Made by a program: the position numbers and the translations under genes. Of a stretch of 64,000 bases of DNA, positions 34,765 to 41,938 are shown in pieces (the first letter of the stretch is position 1; each line of letters opens with the position of its first letter). Below the pieces are notes generated by a model. It was not told where the DNA came from. It made no database searches and saw nothing but the letters and a program-made list of their open reading frames with translations. This DNA is from Barnesiella sp. An22 (GTDB lineage Bacteria > Bacteroidota > Bacteroidia > Bacteroidales > Barnesiellaceae). The stretch is from the NCBI RefSeq assembly GCF_002159975.1, contig NZ_NFJR01000001.1, positions 310,001 through 374,000 of the forward strand. The letters run 5' to 3'.

Positions 34765-37182
34765 TTATCCTCTAAAAATACGCGCTATCTTATGCGCCCA
34801 TTTATAGACAACATTACGTTTTTTCTTTCGACCCTGATCGGCTCCATAACTGTAGCCATAGCCATAGCCATAACCGTAGCCGTATCCATAACCGTATTTC
34901 TTGCTCTCCATTTCAATGCCGTTGAGGACGACGGTGAGATTTTTGAATTTGTTATCTTGATAGAGTTTTTCCAATTCGGGCAGGTAACGACGATCCAAGA
35001 CTCCGGAGCGAATGACATATATTGTCAGGTCGGCTACACGACCAATGATACCAGCATCGGCAACAACCATGGCGGGTACACAGTCGAGGATGACATAATC
35101 GTACAATTTCTTCAACTCTTCGATCAAGGCCGGGAAACGGTCGCTCATAAGCAGTTCTGAAGGATTGGGCGGCATAATTCCGGCCGAAATCATATCGAAC
35201 TGTTTGTGAATATTACTGGGTTGTATCAGCTCGGCTACGTTGTTGTTTTTGCCCGACAGCCAAGTAGATACGCCATTTTTCGTAGTCAAGTCCAACGTCT
35301 TGCTCAAGGTCCGTTTACGCAAGTCCATATCGAGCAGGATAACTTTCTTGTTGGTCATGGCCAGTGTTACCGCAAAGTTACGAGAGACAAAGCTCTTACC
35401 CTCACCGGGAATGGTCGAAGTGAACATAATCACACGGGCTTTGGGCGCCACAAAATCCATATTGGAACGCAACAGACGGAACGACTCAGCTACACTGCTG
35501 GTCTTGTTCTCGGCCACGACAATAGCTCGCTCTCCCTTCTCCTCTTTCATTGATGGAATCTCGCCCAAGATAGGCATCGACGTATAGTCTTCCACATCCT
35601 TACGACCTCTTACGCTCGTATTCCACATCAGGCGCAGCAACTGGATAGCCAAGGGAATAATGAGACCTATGATAAATGCACCCATCAAGAACATTCTACG
35701 AGCCGGAGCTACGGGTGCCGACGAACCAAACGGAGTTTCTATCACTCGAATATTGGCTTCGGTAATAGCCAACTGCATGGCATTCTCTTCCCGTTTGTTC
35801 AGCAAGAAGGTATAGAGAGCCTCTTTTATGTTTTGTTGACGCATGATACCCAAGGCCTGCTTTTCCTGTTGGGGTACCGACTCGATATAATTCAAAGTTT
35901 GTTCCTCGACCTTGCGGGCCTTCTCCAGCTTCAGTTTCAACGTAGAGATGTAGTTGCTCAACGAAGAGGCCAAGTTGATTCTAACCGAAGCCAAGTTCTT
36001 GTCAAGATCGCGTACCAAGGGGTTGTTCTCTCCCGAATTGGCAGCCAGGCGCTCACGTTGCAGCAGCATCTCATTGTAGGCTTCTATCTGGCTTTGCAAA
36101 CCAGCATCGCCCACCCCCGACACATTCGGTATCAGCTGTTTATTGTCTTTATCATTGGTGAATGCCCGATGTACGGCTTGTGCGATGGCATACTCGGTTT
36201 CGAGTTGTACCAGTTCAGTACGCATCTGGCTGTTCTCACTCATAAACTGATTGGCTGAAGCATCGATACTGACAATACGATTTTTCTGTTTGAAATCGGT
36301 CAATTCATTCTCGACATCGCCCAACTCCCGGCTGATAATCTCAACCCGCTCGTTGATAAACTTGGCCGTACTGGTAGCTATGCGGTTTTTATCTTCGATA
36401 ATGGTTTCACGATACACATCGATTAAGGCCATCAGAATAGCTTCGGCACGAGAAATATTGGAGTCGACACAGTTAATCTGGACCAATGTCGTACGCTCAC
36501 CAGCCAAGGCAGCCGAAATCAACGAGTGATAAATATCGGCTGCCGTATTCAAATCCATACGGGAAACCTCGACCGGGACATTGTAATATGCCGGGAGGAA
36601 CTCGGGAACCGACTCAACTACAATGCGACCTGCATCCGAAACAAGGGTATCGCCAAAAGCAATCTGCTGGTTGCCTTCGTTGGTTTTCTTTCCTCCTACA
36701 TTCAACTCCTTCAACGCATAGTGATTCTCATCAATCGGCGATACTTTCATCGAAACCGGCAACGTATAGGCATCGAGGAAATGGGCCCGAAGGGGGGACT
36801 CGGCATATAACTGCTTGTTATGTAAGAAATCTTTTACCTGATAGGTTACGTCAAGATTCAGACGCTCCACAACCTCGCGCATCAGTTGACGCGATTGCAA
36901 AATATAGATTTCGTTTTCTACTCCGCTACCCGATATACCGCCATTCAACTCCAGGAGAGCCGACATATCGTTATTCGATTTATTTTCGGCCTTGACCAGC
37001 ATTACGGCACTCCGCTTGTACAGCGGTGTCTGCATGGCCAAATAGAACCAAGCAACCGAGACACACACGGCAACCGACAATACAATCCAATACCAGTTGT
37101 CGAATATCAACTCGACGATATCACGCAGGGTTATACCCCCTTCATTCTTCTTCTCGTTTTTATTTTCTTGAATGAGCTCCAT
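34765..37182 (-). CDS. Polysaccharide co-polymerase with tyrosine autokinase domain (Wzc-like)
   Basis: 805 aa inner-membrane protein controlling chain length and export. The Wzz domain is flanked by transmembrane helices at about residues 32-50 and 495-520 (MFLMGAFIIGLIIPLAIQLL), with a periplasmic coiled coil between. The cytoplasmic BY-kinase has Walker A (TSTIPGEGKSFVSRN), A' (VILLDMDLRKRT) and B (YDYVILDCVPAMVV). The C-terminal tail is a run of Tyr-Gly dipeptides followed by a basic stretch, the autophosphorylation cluster. The tail is encoded by near-identical hexanucleotides (34843-34898). GC content is higher than that of wzx onwards. 11 bases after wza. Confidence 0.95.
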   Translation of the reverse strand: MELIQENKNEKKNEGGITLRDIVELIFDNWYWIVLSVAVCVSVAWFYLAMQTPLYKRSAVMLVKAENKSNNDMSALLELNGGISGSGVENEIYILQSRQLMREVVERLNLDVTYQVKDFLHNKQLYAESPLRAHFLDAYTLPVSMKVSPIDENHYALKELNVGGKKTNEGNQQIAFGDTLVSDAGRIVVESVPEFLPAYYNVPVEVSRMDLNTAADIYHSLISAALAGERTTLVQINCVDSNISRAEAILMALIDVYRETIIEDKNRIATSTAKFINERVEIISRELGDVENELTDFKQKNRIVSIDASANQFMSENSQMRTELVQLETEYAIAQAVHRAFTNDKDNKQLIPNVSGVGDAGLQSQIEAYNEMLLQRERLAANSGENNPLVRDLDKNLASVRINLASSLSNYISTLKLKLEKARKVEEQTLNYIESVPQQEKQALGIMRQQNIKEALYTFLLNKREENAMQLAITEANIRVIETPFGSSAPVAPARRMFLMGAFIIGLIIPLAIQLLRLMWNTSVRGRKDVEDYTSMPILGEIPSMKEEKGERAIVVAENKTSSVAESFRLLRSNMDFVAPKARVIMFTSTIPGEGKSFVSRNFAVTLAMTNKKVILLDMDLRKRTLSKTLDLTTKNGVSTWLSGKNNNVAELIQPSNIHKQFDMISAGIMPPNPSELLMSDRFPALIEELKKLYDYVILDCVPAMVVADAGIIGRVADLTIYVIRSGVLDRRYLPELEKLYQDNKFKNLTVVLNGIEMESKKYGYGYGYGYGYGYGYSYGADQGRKKKRNVVYKWAHKIARIFRG
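34843..34898. repeat. Hexanucleotide microsatellite encoding the Wzc Tyr-Gly tail
   Basis: About nine imperfect copies of a six-base unit (CCATAG/CCGTAT/CCATAA on the plus strand) encoding alternating Tyr and Gly, broken by one Ser codon. Copy changes would stay in frame and add or remove one tyrosine per six bases. Confidence 0.85.
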
Positions 37183-37193
37183 ATATAGAGAAA

Positions 37194-37997
37194 TTACTTG
37201 TCTTTTAATACTATAATCATTGATACGATAGATAATACCGAAGCGATAACCGACAAGATACTGCTACTTGCCGAAACGAACGACAGGGTAGCACTACCCT
37301 TCACCCCTATCGACTTGTTGGGCTGTACATACACAACATCGTTTTGCTTCAAATAGTAACAGGGCGAAGTCAGTACCTTTTCGCTCGAAGTCAAATCGAC
37401 AACATAGCTTACTCGCTGGTCACCCTCCTCGCGGACAACCAGAATATTATCACGTTTTCCCGACGGAGTAAGGTCGCCCGCCATTGTCAAAGCTTCGAGA
37501 ATCGTCACCCGATCGCCTGATATAGCTTGAACTCCCGGACTGTTTACCTCACCCATTACCGTCACCTTGAAATCTTTAAGTTGAACTGTTACCGTCGGAT
37601 CATTCAGATACTCACCTTCAATCAATTTGGCTTCAATAGCCTTGGCCAGTTCACCGCGAGTCAATCCGGCAGCCTGCATCTCGCCCAAAATAGGAACCTC
37701 GATTTTCCCTTGCTTGTCGACCCGAAGGCCTATTGCCTCCTGAATATTTGACGAAGAGCCCGAACTTCCCAACACCTGACTATTGGCAAAGAGCTCCAAC
37801 AACTCTTCATCTTTGCTGCTGACCGTAATCAGCAACTGGTCATCGGGAACTATCTTCAACTCATAATTCTGTGCAATAGCTTGAGGAGTTTCTGACAACT
37901 CATCGGCTCCTTGCAGATAAATCATTTTCTTGGAAGGGACACACGATACCAGTCCTACAAGTATCATGCACATGAAAACTCTTGAAATATATTTCAT
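37194..37997 (-). CDS. Outer-membrane polysaccharide export lipoprotein (Wza-like)
   Basis: 267 aa from the ATG at 37997; the longer reading from 38021 places eight extra residues ahead of a good signal peptide. Lipobox LVSC near residue 19. A Poly_export domain (LKIVPDDQLLITVSSKDEEL, VDKQGKIEVPILGEM, LTRGELAKAIEAKL) is followed by SLBB domains (VTVMGEVNSPGVQAISG, TILEALTMAGDLT, LKQNDVVYVQPNK). It ends in a hydrophobic helix (SSILSVIASVLSIVSMIIVL) that could form the outer-membrane pore as in Wza. Works with the Wzc-like protein next door. Confidence 0.93.
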   Translation of the reverse strand: MKYISRVFMCMILVGLVSCVPSKKMIYLQGADELSETPQAIAQNYELKIVPDDQLLITVSSKDEELLELFANSQVLGSSGSSSNIQEAIGLRVDKQGKIEVPILGEMQAAGLTRGELAKAIEAKLIEGEYLNDPTVTVQLKDFKVTVMGEVNSPGVQAISGDRVTILEALTMAGDLTPSGKRDNILVVREEGDQRVSYVVDLTSSEKVLTSPCYYLKQNDVVYVQPNKSIGVKGSATLSFVSASSSILSVIASVLSIVSMIIVLKDK

Positions 37998-38022
37998 CAG
38001 ATAAAAAATAACTGTTAGCAAA

Positions 38023-39144
38023 TCAGTGTTTCGAATCGGAAGCTTCCTTTACCTGTTTTATCCGATGGGACAGATAAAGCTGCATCACGGTCCAAATAAA
38101 GATATCCAGGAACAACAGGACGTTGATATTTACATGAGTAAGCAACAACAAGTTCATGGCGGCAAATCCGGCAGAGATGAGCAGAATCGTAATCATGGCT
38201 GCCCGGTGTGTAAAACCTAATGCCAAGAACTTATGATGGATATGATTTTTGTCGGGACTGAAGATATTTTTATGAAAACGGGCCCGGTGCAAAATGACCC
38301 GAACCACATCGAATACGGGAGTAATCAATACCGAAAAGGCAATGACAATCGCATCAGGAACACGATGCAACACCGTGACATCGGACATACTGAAACGAAT
38401 AGCCAGGATACTCAACACAAAGCCAATCGTCAAAGAACCGGTATCGCCCATGAAGATTTTACGACCCCGAGCAGGGTTGCCGAACACATTGTAGTAAAAA
38501 AACGGAATAAGTGTACCCAGTGTCACAATCGCAAGCGAAGCATACAACCACTCTCGCTGATAGGCAAAGAGTACGGTAAAGAAGAGAAAAGCTATACCAC
38601 TCAATCCCGAAGCCAAGCCATCGATTCCATCAATCAGGTTAATGGCATTGGTAATAAATACAATTGCAAAAACGGTAAAGGGAATACCCACCGAAGCTGG
38701 CAACTCATAAATTCCGAAAATACCATACAGATTGTTTATCCACAATCCCGAGGTAACCAGCAATATGGCACAGAATATCTGAACAATGAACTTTTGATAA
38801 TAGCGAACGCCTATCAGATCGTCGGTAATACCGGTCAAATACAGAAGCAACAAGCTACTCAAACCAAACGAGAGTACGGCTGTATCACTGCCGCTAATTA
38901 TCGATGGGAATACTTCCGGACCGTAAATTCGATTCAGGCCAGTCATCAGCGCCAATGTAAAAACTACGGCCGGGAAAAACGAAACGCCTCCCAAGCGAGG
39001 AATCACGCCTTGGTGCACTTTACGCTCATCCGGTATATCGAACAGATGCTTTTTAAACGAAATCAATAAAATTCTTGGAATAATAAATATGGAAAATCCC
39101 AAACTGATAAAAAAAGACAACAACAAAATCGAAATATAACCCAT
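38023..39144 (-). CDS. Undecaprenyl-phosphate GlcNAc-1-phosphate transferase-like initiator (WecA/MraY family)
   Basis: 373 aa with about 10-11 transmembrane helices. Diagnostic motifs are DERKVHQGVIPRLGG, the metal-binding TGITDDLIGVRYYQK, NLIDGIDGLASGLSG, FMGDTGSLTIGFVLS and the HIHH substrate loop (DKNHIHHKFLALGF). Starts polysaccharide assembly by moving a HexNAc-1-phosphate onto undecaprenyl phosphate at the inner membrane. First gene of the leftward operon, preceded by about 800 bp without genes. Its pairing with a WecG-type transferase at the other end supports a HexNAc-ManNAc-like start of the repeat unit. Confidence 0.94.
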   Translation of the reverse strand: MGYISILLLSFFISLGFSIFIIPRILLISFKKHLFDIPDERKVHQGVIPRLGGVSFFPAVVFTLALMTGLNRIYGPEVFPSIISGSDTAVLSFGLSSLLLLYLTGITDDLIGVRYYQKFIVQIFCAILLVTSGLWINNLYGIFGIYELPASVGIPFTVFAIVFITNAINLIDGIDGLASGLSGIAFLFFTVLFAYQREWLYASLAIVTLGTLIPFFYYNVFGNPARGRKIFMGDTGSLTIGFVLSILAIRFSMSDVTVLHRVPDAIVIAFSVLITPVFDVVRVILHRARFHKNIFSPDKNHIHHKFLALGFTHRAAMITILLISAGFAAMNLLLLTHVNINVLLFLDIFIWTVMQLYLSHRIKQVKEASDSKH

Positions 39145-39415
39145 AAAAATATTAGATTTAATTCCTCATTTTACAATATATTTTCAACACATTGACCCAA
39201 TTTCCATGCAGAAATATTCTATTGAATTTACAAGCTTATTATCATCCCCTATTCTCCCTTCATAAAATCAGCTTCATCTGATAAAAAGCATTACAAACAT
39301 CCATTATGTTATTCTCAAACAAATGGTTAGTTCTAAGAACCTAGTTAAACACTTTTACATTCTCTGGGGACACCGAGAAGAGAATTTCCCGGTCTTCTAA
39401 CAAATCCAACACCAG

Positions 39416-39459
39416 CCAAATTCTCCTTTCCCTATCGCAGAAGAGAGGAGGCAATTTGG
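39416..39459 (-). other. Inverted repeat in the polysaccharide operon leader
   Basis: CCAAATT plus CTCCT on one side, AGGAG plus AATTTGG on the other, with a bulge and an 18-base loop. Candidate structured RNA in the leader; no known family recognised. Confidence 0.4.
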
Positions 39460-39613
39460 GTTTTGCAGTATGTTCTTTCATCTACCCAATTGATGATTGA
39501 CAAATCAATCAAATCTACCGATGTATAAGAACTTTATTCTCCAAAACAGGGATGCAAACAGTGAAACAATTAGGACTAATTATCTCATCTAATTCCCCTA
39601 TTTCCAACAGCTG

Positions 39614-39621
39614 CAAAGGTA
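39614..39621 (-). promoter_or_regulatory. -7 promoter box, polysaccharide operon
   Basis: Minus-strand TACCTTTG fits TAnnTTTG. No strong -33 element. About 470 bases upstream of the first gene. Confidence 0.45.
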
Positions 39622-39897
39622 AGGACAATTCTAAAAACCACCATAAAAAAACTTATAAAAATATTATTATTTTACACTTTTCTCATAAATATCTTATTTA
39701 TAGTAGATTATATAATCCCCCCATTTCTTGCAAAGCACCAACATACACCTAATTCACAAAATCGGCAGGCTCCATATGCAATTTATTTAGTTTAATTTTG
39801 TTAATATTATTTATATGTTTTCTTCCCGAAACATCTCTCTTTTCCTCTCTTGTCCCAATTCTTTCTCTGTGAAGGCTACAATAGCCCGACAAACTAT

Positions 39898-39905
39898 TAT
39901 CTTTG
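39898..39905 (+). promoter_or_regulatory. -7 promoter box for the hotdog thioesterase gene
   Basis: TATCTTTG, 35 bases before the ATG at 39941. It supports that start over an upstream Met at 39815. Confidence 0.5.
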
Positions 39906-39940
39906 ATCTCAAGTTTTACCGAATAAACACATTCACTACG

Positions 39941-40426
39941 ATGAAAAAGATTATAAACCCCTGGATTCGACTCGAAAACGAGGGATACAACTGCTTCGGC
40001 TGTGCCCCTCACAATCCCTACGGATTGAGAATGGAGTTTTACGAGGATGGCGACGACATCGTTTCGTTCTGGACTCCGACCGACAACTACCAAGGTTGGC
40101 TGCACACGCTGCACGGTGGCATTCAATCGCTACTCATCGACGAGATTGCCGGCTGGCTCGTAGCTCGAAAACTCCAAACCTCGGGCATGACTACCCACCT
40201 GGATGTCAAATTCAAAAAGTCTATCCCCACGGGGAGCGATATTACTCTGGAGATACGGGCGCATCTCACCGAAATCAAACACAACTTTGCCTTTATAGCC
40301 GCCCAAATCAGTTGCAACGGCCAGGTTTGTACACAGGGCGAACTGACCTACTTCTGCTTTTCGAAAGAGAAAGCCCAGTCGGAGTTCCACTTTACCCATT
40401 GCCCCACGATCGACGAGATTGAATAA
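39941..40426 (+). CDS. PaaI-type hotdog-fold thioesterase
   Basis: 161 aa. Start at MKKIINPWIRLENEGYNCFG; the longer frame from 39815 precedes a promoter box. CFGCAPHNPYGLRM is a Cys-rich opening common in this Bacteroidetes subfamily. The central hotdog helix LHTLHGGIQSLLIDEIAGW has the family HGG...D/E pattern, then VKFKKSIPTGSDITLEIRA. Likely hydrolyses an acyl-CoA; substrate unknown. It stands alone, convergent with the antiporter gene. Confidence 0.88.
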   Translation: MKKIINPWIRLENEGYNCFGCAPHNPYGLRMEFYEDGDDIVSFWTPTDNYQGWLHTLHGGIQSLLIDEIAGWLVARKLQTSGMTTHLDVKFKKSIPTGSDITLEIRAHLTEIKHNFAFIAAQISCNGQVCTQGELTYFCFSKEKAQSEFHFTHCPTIDEIE

Positions 40427-40439
40427 TCCCCTTTGAAAG

Positions 40440-40481
40440 CACACGGCCCCCACGAGTTGAAATTCTCGCGGAGGCCGTGTG
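40440..40481. terminator. Hairpin between thioesterase and antiporter genes
   Basis: A 9-bp outer stem CACACGGCC/GGCCGTGTG with an inner CGAG/CTCG pair. It lies between two convergent stops; the T tract is weak on both sides. Confidence 0.65.
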
Positions 40482-40537
40482 TCATATTCTCGATGCAGTC
40501 ACTCCTCTCCCATTTCCGAGAGAGATTAAGCGAACTC

Positions 40538-41497
40538 TTACAGTTGATAAATCAAATAACCGGTATAGATCACATAGGCAAGAATCATTACAATACCCTC
40601 GGCACGAGTAATCATGCGCTCCTTGTGGTACTTTCCTACGAAGAACATCAATACCGAAGCTCCCAACAGATAGAGCAGGTCGAAGTTGGTGATGCCACCC
40701 AGAGGCAGCGGCGAGATAGCGGCACTGGCCCCCAACACAAAAAAGACATTGAACAGGTTGGAACCTATCACATTACCGATGGCAATCTCGGGATTTTTCT
40801 TCAAAGCCGCGACCACCGAGGTTGCCAACTCGGGCAGCGAGGTTCCCATGGCCACCAGCGTCAGACCGATAATCGACTCGCCTACTCCCAGCGAACGGGC
40901 TATCTCGCTCGACCCGTCGACAAACAGCCGGCCGCCGAATATCAGAGCCGCAAGTCCGCCTATGATGTAAACCACACAACGCCACACGGGCAACGATTTG
41001 ATTTCGGCCGACTCCTCGTCGCTATGGTTATGGGCAATAGCAAACGTATAGCCCAGGAAAATCAAGAAGAAGCAGAGCATAAGTAACCCGTCGGCCCGGT
41101 TGATGACATTCTCGGTGCCGGTACCCAAAAACAGGTCATTGGCACAAATGAGCACGACTACCGACGAAAGTATCGCCAGCGGTATCTCTTTCGTCAGCGT
41201 ACCCCGGGTAATGCGAATCGGTGCCACTACGGCCGTCACCCCCACAATCATCAGGATATTGAAAATGTTGCTTCCCACCACATTACCAATTGCCAGTTCG
41301 GCACTGCCATTGATGGCCGAAACCACGCTCACCGTCAACTCGGGAGCCGATGTCCCGAAGGCTACAATCGTGAGACCTATCACCAGCGACGATATGTTGA
41401 AACGCTTGGCCAAAGCGGCAGCCCCGTCCGTCAAAAAATTGGCCCCCGACAGAATCAAAACCAACCCCACAAGCAGGAGTATCACATGTATTATCAT
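40538..41497 (-). CDS. Calcium/sodium antiporter, CaCA family (YrbG-like)
   Basis: 319-aa inner-membrane exchanger with two homologous halves of five helices. Each half has the alpha-repeat ion-binding motif: FGTSAPELTVSVVSAINGS followed by ELAIGNVVGSNIFNI, and MGTSLPELATSVVAALKKN followed by EIAIGNVIGSNLFNV. An acidic cytoplasmic loop (NHSDEESAEIK) separates the halves. Length is typical. Its promoter is formed by the adjacent edge of the 85-bp repeat array. Confidence 0.94.
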   Translation of the reverse strand: MIIHVILLLVGLVLILSGANFLTDGAAALAKRFNISSLVIGLTIVAFGTSAPELTVSVVSAINGSAELAIGNVVGSNIFNILMIVGVTAVVAPIRITRGTLTKEIPLAILSSVVVLICANDLFLGTGTENVINRADGLLMLCFFLIFLGYTFAIAHNHSDEESAEIKSLPVWRCVVYIIGGLAALIFGGRLFVDGSSEIARSLGVGESIIGLTLVAMGTSLPELATSVVAALKKNPEIAIGNVIGSNLFNVFFVLGASAAISPLPLGGITNFDLLYLLGASVLMFFVGKYHKERMITRAEGIVMILAYVIYTGYLIYQL

Positions 41498-41528
41498 ACC
41501 TATTCTTTTTTTATGTTTTATATGGGAA

Positions 41529-41560
41529 CAAAGATAGCGAAAGGCGAGAGCAGAGGCAAA
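41529..41560 (-). promoter_or_regulatory. Consensus promoter for the antiporter gene, formed inside a repeat unit
   Basis: On the minus strand TTTG (41557-41560), exactly 20 bases, then TATCTTTG (41529-41536). Predicted start of transcription near 41522, about 25 bases before the ATG at 41497. The -33 box, spacer and all but the last base of the -7 box belong to the first repeat copy. Confidence 0.78.
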
Positions 41561-41796
41561 TGGAAAACGAAGTTTTCAACATTTGACTATGCCAAGCCGC
41601 ATCTTATCTTATGTAAAGATAGCGAAAGGCGAGAGCAGAGACAAATGGAAAACGAAGTTTTCAACATTTGACTATGCCGAGCCGCATCCTATCTTATGTA
41701 AAAAAGATAGCAAAAGGTGAGAGGAGGTGAGAGGAGAAGCAAACCAAAATGAAATTTCGAGTTTGATTATTCCAAACCGCCTCCTATCTTATATAC
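41530..41796. repeat. Tandem array of three ~85-bp repeat units
   Basis: Copies at 41530-41614 and 41615-41702 are nearly identical (three or four changes plus a short A insertion). A third at 41703-41796 is diverged. Each begins AAAGATAGC and ends CTATCTTAT or TTATCTTAT, giving short terminal inverted repeats (AAGATAG/CTATCTT), and contains ATGGAAAACGAAGTTTTCAA, itself a hairpin. No coding potential. Looks like a dispersed intergenic element rather than a CRISPR (no spacers). Confidence 0.85.
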
Positions 41797-41873
41797 ATAA
41801 AGCAGAGAGGCAAAAAGAAAACGAGAGCTTTCCGTGTCCGGCATTACCATTCTCCCCTCTCCCGATACTGAAA

Positions 41874-41912
41874 AAGGCCGGCCCTCCCCGCAGAAAGGGA
41901 GGCTCCGGCCTT
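41874..41912 (-). terminator. Terminator of the gltB-gltD-asnB-glnN operon
   Basis: AAGGCCGG/CCGGCCTT outer stem continuing into CTCCC/GGGAG. On the minus strand it is followed by a run of T residues, 27 bases after the glnN stop. Confidence 0.85.
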
Positions 41913-41938
41913 CGTCCATCTAACCAAACTTAACTTAT

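Larger units (their letters stand above)
39145..39940. other. 796-bp gene-free region: leader and promoter of the polysaccharide operon
   Basis: Low-GC, no credible ORF (a 66-codon frame at 39552 has no family features). Holds inverted repeats at 39416-39459 and around 39359-39379, a hairpin ATCAG/CTGAT followed by a short T-rich tract on the minus strand near 39265-39282, a minus-strand TACCTTTG box at 39614-39621 and plus-strand promoter candidates for the thioesterase gene at 39793-39800 and 39898-39905. If the 39614 box is used, the transcript has a leader of about 460 bases. No invertible-promoter inverted repeats were recognised. Confidence 0.6.

Noticed and set aside
39552-39752. 66-codon frame in the polysaccharide leader region
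   Set aside because: Low-complexity Asn/Ser/Lys sequence opposite the predicted operon promoter; no homology recognised.
39145-39940. Invertible capsule promoter as in Bacteroides fragilis
   Set aside because: I could not find the pair of inverted repeats flanking a promoter, nor an adjacent serine or tyrosine invertase gene.
41530-41796. Possible CRISPR array
   Set aside because: Units are about 85 bp and contiguous, with no unique spacers and no cas genes.
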